A stretch of 19,715 bases of DNA from RGIG4140 sp045614025. GTDB taxonomy: Bacteria > Pseudomonadota > Alphaproteobacteria > CAAHEQ01 > UBA3637. Where the stretch lies: positions 1-19,715 of the forward strand of contig JAZLCE010000008.1 in assembly GCA_045614025.1 (NCBI GenBank), read 5' to 3'. Every line of letters starts with the position of its first letter. Position 1 is the stretch's first letter. Position numbers and translations under genes: made by a program. Positions 6,837 through 12,409 of this stretch are shown here, piece after piece. The notes below the pieces were generated by a model. It saw nothing but the letters and a program-made list of their open reading frames with translations, made no database searches and had not been told where the DNA came from.

Positions 6837-7376
6837 ATGATTTATTTATTAAGACATGGACAAACAGATTGGAATAAAGCAGGGCGGATGCAAGGGCAAA
6901 CCGATATTCCATTAAATCAAATAGGGATAGAGTCGGCATATAGAGCAGTGGAATCTGTTTTGCAAAAAAAGATAACTTCTATTTATTCTTCTGATTTATT
7001 AAGAGCCAAACAAACAGCTGAAATTATTAATTCTTATTTAAATGTCCCTTTAAATTTTGATAAAAGATTGCGTGAAATTGGCTATGGTGATATTGAAGGG
7101 AAGCTAAAAGAAGAAATCACCCCAGAAATGTGGGATCTTTTTAGCGAGGCGCCTGAAAAAATTAATGCAGAATCATTTGAAAAAATATATGATCGGGTTA
7201 AATCTTTTTTTTCTGAATTAGATTATAAAGATAATATAATGGTTGTGACGCATGCTGGTTTTATTCGTATGGCGCTTTATTTTAATCATCATAAACAATC
7301 ATTTAATTTAGATGAATATAAAGACTATCAATACCTAAAAATTGAAAATACAGCGCCAATCCCATTAGATTTTTAA
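6837..7376 (+). CDS. Histidine phosphatase family protein
   Basis: A 179-residue cytoplasmic protein of the phosphoglycerate-mutase-like superfamily. The phosphohistidine motif LLRHGQTDWN is at residues 4-13 (His7), followed by GRMQGQTDIPLN, the SSDLLRAKQTA arginine motif (Arg56), LREIGYGDIEG (acid/base Glu near 80) and VVTHAGFIRM (second His139). The length and the GQTDIPLN element fit small phosphatases such as CobC- or GpmB-type enzymes rather than glycolytic mutase, which is longer. Good AAGGAG ribosome binding site. It is 18 bases upstream of the Ham1-like gene and probably co-transcribed with it. Substrate cannot be read from the sequence. Confidence 0.92.
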   Translation: MIYLLRHGQTDWNKAGRMQGQTDIPLNQIGIESAYRAVESVLQKKITSIYSSDLLRAKQTAEIINSYLNVPLNFDKRLREIGYGDIEGKLKEEITPEMWDLFSEAPEKINAESFEKIYDRVKSFFSELDYKDNIMVVTHAGFIRMALYFNHHKQSFNLDEYKDYQYLKIENTAPIPLDF

Positions 7377-7394
7377 AGCAATCAGAAGGATATA

Positions 7395-7988
7395 ATGAAA
7401 AAGAAAATTACAATTATAACATCAAACAAAGGAAAAATTAATAGTTTAAAAGTTGCGCTTCAAGATTTGGATTATCAAGTTAAAAACATTAATTTGGATT
7501 TATTGGAACCTCAATATGATACAATTGAAGAAGTTACTGAATTTAAGGCGAGGGAGGCTTTTAAACAACTTCAAAAACCTTTAATAGTGCATGATGGTGG
7601 ATTGGTTGTGCCAGCTTTAAATGGATTTCCTGGAGTATATACCAAATATGTTTCTCAAACGCTTACGCCCCAAGATTTTATAAATTTAATGAAAAATAAA
7701 AAAGATAAGTCTTGTTATTTAATGCAATGCTTAATCTATGTTGATGATGAGGGAAATTTACATAAATTTCAAGATAAATTAATGGGTGAAATTGCTGATG
7801 ATGTTTCGGCAACGCAAAATAAAAATGCATGGGGCCCTCTTTGGTTGATTTTTGTTCCAAAAGGGGCAAATGTTCCTCTTGCAGATATACCTGAAGAAGA
7901 ATTTAATCAAAAGATCCGTCCAATTGCTAAAACAAATTCTGTTTGGGAAGATTTGAGAGTGTTTTTTTTGAAAAAAGATGAGATTTAG
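7395..7988 (+). CDS. Divergent Ham1/RdgB-like NTP pyrophosphatase
   Basis: A 197-residue protein of normal RdgB length. The N-terminal half follows the family: IITSNKGKINSL (residues 7-18; triphosphate-binding SNxGK), VHDGGLVVPALNGFPGVYTKY (Asp67 region; canonical DSGLxVDALxGxPGxYSxR). The C-terminal half does not: the usual FGYDPxF motif appears as WGPLWLIFVPKG, without the GYD, and the base-contacting SHR is absent (RPIAKTNS instead). Family enzymes hydrolyse ITP, XTP and dITP to clean the nucleotide pool. Here the catalytic side looks preserved but purine recognition is altered, so the substrate may differ. Second gene of a pair with the histidine phosphatase, which hints at a joint nucleotide- or phosphate-ester-clearing role (inference). 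Confidence 0.85.
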   Translation: MKKKITIITSNKGKINSLKVALQDLDYQVKNINLDLLEPQYDTIEEVTEFKAREAFKQLQKPLIVHDGGLVVPALNGFPGVYTKYVSQTLTPQDFINLMKNKKDKSCYLMQCLIYVDDEGNLHKFQDKLMGEIADDVSATQNKNAWGPLWLIFVPKGANVPLADIPEEEFNQKIRPIAKTNSVWEDLRVFFLKKDEI

Positions 7989-8094
7989 CTTTTGTTTTTA
8001 TTTTATTTGTTTGTTAACTTAAAGATAATTTGAATAAGTGTTTGAACAGATAAGTTGTTTTTTATTTCTTTTGTTTTTCATCTAAAGTTTAACA

Positions 8095-8123
8095 TTGCTT
8101 TTTTAGTGTTTTTGTGATATAAT
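8095..8123 (+). promoter_or_regulatory. Promoter of the 97-aa gene
   Basis: TTGCTT (8095-8100, 3/6), 17-base spacer, perfect TATAAT (8118-8123). A start near 8130 leaves a short leader with AAAGGAGGG. The region 7989-8094 shows nothing else. Confidence 0.7.
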
Positions 8124-8153
8124 ATAAAAACATTGACAATAAAAGGAGGGCGT

Positions 8154-8447
8154 ATGCGACCAGATATTGAAAAGTTATCTGAACAGTTAAATCAGGAAGA
8201 AGATTCATTTGTTTTGAACCTCTGGTATCGCTATACACAGCATTTGGAGATTGGGTATTCACATTGGCGAGAATCTTTTATGGATGAGGTGAACGCGAAA
8301 GGCAAATCCGTTGAAGAAGTTTTAGAGGATAAGATGAGATCGAAAGAAACAACAAAAGAAGCTGAATTGTTGAAACATCATCCGACAGCTGATGCAAATT
8401 TACTGCGTTTACAACAAAAATATGGGTTAAGAAGTCGAGAGTGGTGA
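8154..8447 (+). CDS. Small protein of unknown function
   Basis: A 97-residue protein starting MRPDIEKLSEQL. The ATG at 8154 is preceded by AAAGGAGGG; an in-frame TTG at 8133 lies too close to the promoter. It is soluble, acidic in the first half, and looks helical, with an aromatic stretch LWYRYTQHLEIGYSHW at residues 23-38 and a basic tail (QQKYGLRSREW). No signal peptide, membrane segment or motif that I recognise. Single-gene unit with a strong promoter and terminator of its own, which argues that it is a real, expressed gene. Confidence 0.8.
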   Translation: MRPDIEKLSEQLNQEEDSFVLNLWYRYTQHLEIGYSHWRESFMDEVNAKGKSVEEVLEDKMRSKETTKEAELLKHHPTADANLLRLQQKYGLRSREW

Positions 8448-8460
8448 TTTTTTTTGTTAC

Positions 8461-8500
8461 AAAATATCAAAGAGTGAAAAAATTCTTTGATATTTTTTTT
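8461..8500 (+). terminator. Intrinsic terminator
   Basis: AAAATATCAAAGA (8461-8473) and TCTTTGATATTTT (8484-8496) form a perfect 13-bp stem with a 10-base loop, followed by further T. Ends the 97-aa gene. Confidence 0.88.
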
Positions 8501-8566
8501 ATATATTGACTTTATTTTGTATTTAATTTAATCTCAAATTTGGTTTTAAATTAGGGATAAAAAATT

Positions 8567-8854
8567 ATGTTAAATATTATTGAAGATATTCTTCCATTAA
8601 GTGCTTTTAGACAGCAAGCTTCTGATATTATTAAAAAAATACAAGTAAAACGCAGGCCAACATATATTACAATTAATGGAAAAGTTGAAGCCGTTCTTCA
8701 AGATGCTAAAAGTTATCAAACAATGTTAAACAGAATTGAGGAACTTGAAGCCCTTTTATTGAATAATGGTGATTTGATTTATACAACAAATAATTATGAT
8801 AAACCAATGGAAGATGTTTTTAAAGATATTCAAAAGAAATTGGGAAATATTTAA
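8567..8854 (+). CDS. Phd/YefM-type antitoxin, no toxin partner seen
   Basis: A 95-residue protein. Residues ~8-55 match the Phd/YefM fold: ILPLSAFRQQASDIIKKIQ (family: vSelrqnladll), then RRPTYITINGKVEAVLQDAKSYQTML (family: pviItrnGkpvAVlvsleeYe). The C-terminal part, EELEALLLNNGDLI onward, would bind a toxin. In type II toxin-antitoxin pairs such a protein binds the operator and neutralises a RelE/ParE/Doc-like toxin. No toxin gene is adjacent: the upstream 97-aa protein does not look like one and the next gene is on the other strand. It may be an orphan antitoxin or a chromosomal regulator. TTGACT at 8506-8511 could be its -35 box, but no good -10 is visible. Confidence 0.85.
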   Translation: MLNIIEDILPLSAFRQQASDIIKKIQVKRRPTYITINGKVEAVLQDAKSYQTMLNRIEELEALLLNNGDLIYTTNNYDKPMEDVFKDIQKKLGNI

Positions 8855-8882
8855 TTGTGGGAAAATTGTTTTGGTCACAAAA

Positions 8883-9395
8883 TTATTTAAGTTGATTAAT
8901 TAAATCTGAAATTTGTGTATATAACTCTTTTTTGTCTTTAAAGGTATATAAATGAGTTTTTTTGGGATTCATGTTTAAAGCGCCCATAATGGCAAACCAA
9001 CAGGGCGTATGTAACTTGCTTTCAGTTTCTTCATCTTCATTTTTTTGCAAATAAAATATATGTAAATTCTTTTTTAAAGTGGCGGCATAAGTGCATTCAA
9101 AAATTGTTCCAGGACAATTGGCTCTATCTAACACAAAGATGGCATCCGTGCAATTTTTGATTGCTTCTAACTCAATGTTAACAATCTCATCGCCTTGCAT
9201 AGTATCTGTTTCGCAATAAAATGGCCCGATATAATTAAGATTTTTGCTGAGAGATATGGTTTTGCGTCCATATAAAAAAGTATCTAAATCTTTTAAAATA
9301 GATACAACTCTATAATCTTTTTCAGCTTGTTTTTTATAGTTTTTCTTTTGATAGTCAAAATCAAAAGCGCCAGCGCAGTATAACTTTTTTATCAT
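8883..9395 (-). CDS. Nucleoside 2-deoxyribosyltransferase-like protein
   Basis: A 170-residue cytoplasmic protein. It starts KKLYCAGAFDFD, the first strand with AG-[PF] loop typical of the fold, and later has IKNCTDAIFVLDRANCPGTIFECTYAATLKKNLHIFYL, which fits the family pattern of Asp (90), GTxxE (96-100, with Glu100 as candidate nucleophile) and a following strand. The middle part has YIGPFYC (residues 55-61). Deoxyribosyltransferases swap bases on deoxynucleosides in salvage; relatives in this fold act as nucleotide N-glycosidases. Its own promoter lies upstream. The fold call is moderately sure; the reaction is inferred. A SLOG or TIR-like NAD-processing relative cannot be excluded by eye. 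Confidence 0.65.
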   Translation of the reverse strand: MIKKLYCAGAFDFDYQKKNYKKQAEKDYRVVSILKDLDTFLYGRKTISLSKNLNYIGPFYCETDTMQGDEIVNIELEAIKNCTDAIFVLDRANCPGTIFECTYAATLKKNLHIFYLQKNEDEETESKLHTPCWFAIMGALNMNPKKTHLYTFKDKKELYTQISDLINQLK

Positions 9396-9426
9396 TTTTT
9401 ACCTGATCGATTTTTTGTTCCATAAA

Positions 9427-9455
9427 ATAATATCAAAAAGTAAGGCTTATATCAA
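9427..9455 (-). promoter_or_regulatory. Promoter of the deoxyribosyltransferase-like gene
   Basis: Minus strand: TTGATA (9455-9450, 5/6), 17-base spacer, TATTAT (9432-9427, 5/6). Confidence 0.75.
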
Positions 9456-9490
9456 TGTTTTTTGACCATTGGATTAAAAGAAAAATTATC

Positions 9491-9519
9491 TTGATATTAA
9501 TTTAATTTTATGCTATCTC
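9491..9519 (+). promoter_or_regulatory. Possible promoter of the Cys-rich protein gene
   Basis: TTGATA (9491-9496, 5/6), 17-base spacer, TATCTC (9514-9519, 3/6), then AAGGAGG and the ATG at 9541. Weak -10. Confidence 0.45.
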
Positions 9520-9540
9520 CAAAGAAAATAAGGAGGTAAT

Positions 9541-10053
9541 ATGAAAAATATCTTATTCTTAATTTTAGCTTTTTTCATGTCAATGAGTGGTTTTGCATCA
9601 TGTTGGCCTTTTGATAATAGTTCTTGCCCAACAACGGATTGCCCTCTTGGCTCATTTATGGGAGATGATGGCAGATGTTATGGATGTAATAGTAGTGAAG
9701 ATGTGGATATTAGCTGTATTGGGAAAACAGCTGCTGCTGAAAGATGTCCAAATAGAATTTTTCCAGGTAAAGGATGTGGAGAATTTATCTCTCGTTTATG
9801 CCTAAAGAATACTTGTTCAGCTGGTACATTTATGGGAGATGATGGCAGATGTTACAGTTGCAATGAAGAAAAAGCAATAGACATAAATTGTATAGGTCAA
9901 GAAACTGCAAAAAAAGCATGTTTGAATCGTGTGGTTGAAGAGTGTGGTAATAATTTATTATTTATAAAGTGTCCGAATGGTTCTAAAAGAAAAGAAGGTA
10001 GTAGTATTTGCTATAAAGATGGTGAATTTCATGCATATAGCTGTTCATACTAA
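9541..10053 (+). CDS. Exported cysteine-rich repeat protein
   Basis: A 170-residue protein with 18 cysteines. Signal peptide at residues 1-20 (MKNILFLILAFFMSMSGFAS) followed by Cys21; the context FASC is not a canonical lipobox, so a lipoprotein is possible but doubtful. Two homologous units follow: residues 34-79 and 92-135, each CxxGxFMGDDGRCYxC, then DI[SN]CIG, C[PL]NR and a closing Cys. A third, shorter copy starts at CPNGSKRKEGSSICY (144-158). Even cysteine spacing suggests disulfide-bonded modules in the periplasm or at the cell surface, similar in style to eukaryotic growth-factor-receptor-like modules. AAGGAGG precedes the ATG. No recognised family. A 28-bp exact repeat in the DNA (9653-9680, 9827-9854) shows the units arose by duplication. 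Confidence 0.85.
   Translation: MKNILFLILAFFMSMSGFASCWPFDNSSCPTTDCPLGSFMGDDGRCYGCNSSEDVDISCIGKTAAAERCPNRIFPGKGCGEFISRLCLKNTCSAGTFMGDDGRCYSCNEEKAIDINCIGQETAKKACLNRVVEECGNNLLFIKCPNGSKRKEGSSICYKDGEFHAYSCSY
9653..9854 (+). repeat. Two 28-bp direct repeats inside the Cys-rich gene
   Basis: Bases 9653-9680 and 9827-9854 are identical. They are 174 bases (58 codons) apart and in the same frame, both encoding TFMGDDGRCY or SFMGDDGRCY after the first base pairs. This marks an internal tandem duplication of a ~58-codon module. Confidence 0.9.
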
Positions 10054-10118
10054 TAGTTCTTTTTAAATTAGAAAACAGTTATAAATTTTTCCCTTAAAAA
10101 TAAGAGGGCTATAATACA

Positions 10119-10311
10119 TGGTGCCGCTCGTTCGAATGGAAATTCCCATTGTTCCAATGGGTCCCTTTCGCCACGCAACCGCTCGTTCGGCACATTTGTG
10201 CCGTCTCGCTGGCTATCGGCTCGGACTCACGTTTCCCCCGTGAGTCCTTTTTTCCGCTATCGATACTTATATAAAAATAGCCCTCAAAAGAGGGCTGTTT
10301 TTATATGGTGC
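10119..10311. repeat. Hairpin-rich ~195-bp repeat, copy A
   Basis: Direct repeat of 12025-12220: about eight substitutions and two single-base indels over ~195 bases, roughly 95 % identity. It starts and ends with TGGTGC, the complement of a tRNA 3' end GCACCA. It contains four perfect hairpins: CCCATTG-TTC-CAATGGG (10145-10161), CGGCACA-TT-TGTGCCG (10188-10203), a 9-bp stem GGACTCACG/CGTGAGTCC (10223-10247) and AGCCCTC-AAAA-GAGGGCT (10279-10296, terminator-like). Much more GC-rich than its surroundings. Before it, a decayed CCCTTA..TAAGAGGG hairpin (10091-10108) matches the terminator that precedes copy B. No transposase is nearby. It may be a tRNA-linked dispersed element or a structured RNA. 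Confidence 0.85.
10274..10301. terminator. Bidirectional terminator-like hairpin, end of repeat A
   Basis: AAAAATAGCCCTC, loop AAAA, GAGGGCTGTTTTT: a 13-bp stem with one T-G wobble. Identical in copy B, where it is placed to terminate tRNA-Thr on the minus strand. Here no intact gene precedes it on that strand. Confidence 0.75.
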
Positions 10312-10335
10312 GCGCTGCTTTGCGATTATCGGACT
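10306..10335 (-). pseudogene. Possible tRNA 3'-end relic
   Basis: Read on the minus strand this ends GCGCGCACCA and starts GAGTCCGAT. In the real tRNA-Thr (12215-12289) the T-arm has the same GAGTCCGAT and the end CGGCACCA, followed by the same repeat. Here the spacing is five bases longer and the T-stem no longer pairs. No anticodon arm is visible. It looks like a decayed tRNA tail carried along with copy A. Confidence 0.4.
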
Positions 10336-10374
10336 CAAATTACAAGCGAATTAAAAGAAAAAATGGAAAAGATA

Positions 10375-10403
10375 TTGACCTAAATTTTCGATTTATGTAA
10401 AAA
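10375..10403 (+). promoter_or_regulatory. Promoter of the DUF2157/GDYXXLXY pair
   Basis: TTGACC (10375-10380, 5/6), 17-base spacer, TAAAAA (10398-10403, 4/6), then AAAAGGA before the ATG at 10436. Confidence 0.6.
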
Positions 10404-10435
10404 TGTATGTATCACATTCAACAAAAGGATTTTAT

Positions 10436-11389
10436 ATGAAAATATCAAATAAACTAAAAAAATGGGTAGATGCAGGTTTGATTTCCCAAAAACAGGCAGA
10501 AAAAATTATGCTCTCAGAGCAATCTAAAAATCATAATATAATGTGGAAATTGATGTTTGGAATTGCTGGATTACTTATCGGCTTAGGAGTTATTTTAATT
10601 ATCAGTTCAAATTGGCGTCATATTCCTAATCCTGTTAAATTATTAGGAGATTTTTCTATTTGGGCAGGTATTTTATATGCTACATACAGGAGTATCGTTA
10701 ATAAAGAGGATAAAATTAAAGAACTTTTTTTAATCCTATCTTTTTTGTTTGTTGCTGCGACAATAGGGTTAATTGCTCAAATTTTCCATTTAAGTGGAGG
10801 ATGGCATTCTTTTGCAATAACATGGGCTTTGTTAGGGCTTCCTTTTATTTTATTTAGTCGTTTGGTTGCAATTAATTTTTTATGGCTTTGTTTGGTTTTA
10901 TCTACCTTAAAATTTGATTTTTGGAGAGCAATAATTGAAATGTTTGATAATACACCTATTGCTATGTTGATTTCTGGAACAATGATTTTAGCTGCACTTT
11001 CATTTTCTGGAAGGCAAATTTATGAATTTTTAGGGAAGATTGTTATTTTGCCAAAAGCTTTCTCCTTGTTGAGCTTTCTTGCAATGTACTGTTTTGCGTT
11101 GACTGCAGGTGCTACTTTGGGGTTTAAGTATATGTTAGCAAATGTGTTTGTTTTTGTGTTTTTAGGTATCCGTTTATTAATGGCTGTTTATGATAAAAAC
11201 ATAAATTCTTTCATTCATAATACTCATTTAGTTGAACTTTATATCCTGTTTTTATTCTTTACACGCTATGGTAACTTATTCAAATCAGGTGTTGGTTTTA
11301 TCTGTGCTGGTTGCATATTACTGGGAGCTTTATATGCTTTGAAAAAAACATCCAAGTATATTAAAACAATGGAGGTATTTCATGAATAA
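10436..11389 (+). CDS. DUF2157-family multi-pass membrane protein
   Basis: A 317-residue inner-membrane protein. The N-terminal cytoplasmic ~30 residues, KLKKWVDAGLISQKQAEKI, are the hallmark of DUF2157 (helix with 'W...G.Is..qa..I'). About eight to nine hydrophobic segments follow, the first at ~36-56 (FGIAGLLIGLGVILIISSNW, including the family's ISSNWxxI element). The ATG at 10436 follows AAAAGGA; an upstream ATG at 10403 overlaps the -10 box. The gene overlaps the next by eight bases, the usual DUF2157-GDYXXLXY pairing. Role unknown in the family; some envelope function is assumed. The pair lies between the two ~195-bp repeats, so it could have moved as a unit. Confidence 0.88.
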   Translation: MKISNKLKKWVDAGLISQKQAEKIMLSEQSKNHNIMWKLMFGIAGLLIGLGVILIISSNWRHIPNPVKLLGDFSIWAGILYATYRSIVNKEDKIKELFLILSFLFVAATIGLIAQIFHLSGGWHSFAITWALLGLPFILFSRLVAINFLWLCLVLSTLKFDFWRAIIEMFDNTPIAMLISGTMILAALSFSGRQIYEFLGKIVILPKAFSLLSFLAMYCFALTAGATLGFKYMLANVFVFVFLGIRLLMAVYDKNINSFIHNTHLVELYILFLFFTRYGNLFKSGVGFICAGCILLGALYALKKTSKYIKTMEVFHE

Positions 11390-11816
11390 GAAAATTTTAG
11401 CTTGTGTTTTTATCATTCCATTTGTTGCTTTATTTTGTTGGACGATGTGGTTATATGTGCAACAATCAACAGGAAAGGAAATTAAAGTTGCTGTAACAGG
11501 ATATGACCCAAGAGATTTATTGTCTGGACATTACATTGAATACACAATTGATTGGATTAGAACAGATTGCACACAATTCCCTGACGGTATTTGTCTCAAA
11601 GATGAATTTTGTAGAGAAGAAGGAACTTGGGGAAATATGTGTCGTTTTTACATTCCAGAAATAGATGCAGAAGAATTAGACAGACTCTTTAGACGACGCA
11701 ATACAACAGATATGATTTTTGAAGTTGTTTATTCTTATCATAAGGGAACAGAACCTTTAGCTAAACAGTTGTTGATTAATGGTAAAGATTGGCAAGAAAG
11801 TTTGGAAAAGAAATAG
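11382..11816 (+). CDS. GDYXXLXY-domain membrane-anchored protein
   Basis: A 144-residue protein with one N-terminal membrane segment (residues ~4-26, ILACVFIIPFVALFCWTMWL) and a periplasmic domain. The family signature is visible as VAVTGYDPRDLLSGHYIEYTIDW; the GDY of the name is GHY here. Cysteines cluster in RTDCTQFPDGICLKDEFC and NMCRFYIP, suggesting disulfides. Translation starts inside the end of the DUF2157 gene (8-base overlap), with GGAGG before the ATG, so the two are coupled. The two families occur together in many bacteria, without a known biochemical role. Confidence 0.88.
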   Translation: MNKKILACVFIIPFVALFCWTMWLYVQQSTGKEIKVAVTGYDPRDLLSGHYIEYTIDWIRTDCTQFPDGICLKDEFCREEGTWGNMCRFYIPEIDAEELDRLFRRRNTTDMIFEVVYSYHKGTEPLAKQLLINGKDWQESLEKK

Positions 11817-11841
11817 GTAAAAATTTAACCATATTTAATTC

Positions 11842-11878
11842 TAACCTCTATCAATCTTATCGATGGAGGTTATTTTTT
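11842..11878 (+). terminator. Intrinsic terminator of the DUF2157/GDYXXLXY pair
   Basis: TAACCTCTATC (11842-11852) and GATGGAGGTTA (11862-11872) form an 11-bp stem with one T-G wobble and a 9-base loop, followed by six T. Confidence 0.88.
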
Positions 11879-11992
11879 ATAAGCGCTTGAAATATAAGGA
11901 AATTGCTGTATAATAGTCCGATAATTTATGATTTTTAGCCATTTTTGAAAGTCCAACTATCGGACTTGCCGAATAGGTTGCAAACAAAAGTA

Positions 11993-12018
11993 AAAGCCCT
12001 CATTTAGAAGAGGGCTTT
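11993..12018. terminator. Terminator-like hairpin before repeat B
   Basis: AAAGCCCTC (11993-12001), loop ATTTAGAA, GAGGGCTTT (12010-12018): a perfect 9-bp stem with A- and T-runs. On the minus strand it follows the ...GCACCA end of repeat B as a terminator would follow a tRNA. Confidence 0.75.
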
Positions 12019-12024
12019 ATAACC

Positions 12025-12214
12025 TGGTGCGCGCTCGTTCGAATGGAAATTCCCATTGTTCCAATGGGGCCCTTTCGCCCCGCATCCGCTCGTTCGGCAC
12101 ATTTATGCCGTCTCGCGGGCTATCGGCTCGGCCTCACGTTTCCCCCGTGAGTCCTTTTTCCCTCTATCGATACTTATATAAAAAATAGCCCTCAAAAGAG
12201 GGCTGTTTTTATAT
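12025..12214. repeat. Hairpin-rich ~195-bp repeat, copy B
   Basis: Second copy of the element at 10119-10311, same orientation, beginning with TGGTGCGCGCTCG; its right boundary TGGTGC (12215-12220) is the CCA end of tRNA-Thr. The CCCATTG/CAATGGG hairpin (12052-12068) and the AGCCCTC/GAGGGCT hairpin are intact. The other two stems each have one unpaired position (ATGCCG against CGGCAC; GGCCTCACG against CGTGAGTCC), so differences between copies break rather than compensate pairing. This argues against selection on those two stems. Confidence 0.85.
12183..12210. terminator. Terminator of tRNA-Thr, part of repeat B
   Basis: AAAAATAGCCCTC, loop AAAA, GAGGGCTGTTTTT; four bases beyond the encoded CCA of tRNA-Thr when read on the minus strand, with a T-run there. 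Confidence 0.8.
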
Positions 12215-12289
<75 letters not shown>

Positions 12290-12298
12290 ATAAATGTA

Positions 12299-12327
12299 GT
12301 TTTATCTAAAAAAAATCCTCTTGTCAA
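12299..12327 (-). promoter_or_regulatory. Promoter of tRNA-Thr
   Basis: Minus strand: TTGACA (12327-12322, 6/6), 17-base spacer, TAAACT (12304-12299, 4/6), ten bases before the tRNA 5' end. Identical boxes to the XRE promoter. Confidence 0.75.
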
Positions 12328-12348
12328 GATATTTTTTCTTTTTTACTG

Positions 12349-12378
12349 TTGCTGAAAATATATTTTTTTTGTTATAGT
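12349..12378 (+). promoter_or_regulatory. Possible promoter of the ankyrin/hydrolase-like gene
   Basis: TTGCTG (12349-12354), 18-base spacer, TATAGT (12373-12378, 5/6). The ATG at 12410 follows an AGGGGA about 13 bases upstream. Confidence 0.5.
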
Positions 12379-12409
12379 ATAGGAAAAGAAAATAGGGGAA
12401 TATAGTTTT

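Noticed and set aside
9541..9603. Lipoprotein signal in the Cys-rich protein
   Set aside because: The residues before Cys21 are F-A-S, not the L-x-[AG] of a lipobox; ordinary signal-peptidase cleavage is at least as likely.
10119..10311. tmRNA (ssrA), two-piece form, because of the CCA-like ends
   Set aside because: No T-arm of paired 5+7+5 geometry precedes the CCA, and no tag reading frame with an AANDxxxxA-like end was found.
10198..10383. A 61-codon plus-strand frame across repeat A
   Set aside because: It is the translation of a hairpin-rich repeat and a tRNA-like tail, antisense to a tRNA end; such frames are a well-known annotation artefact.
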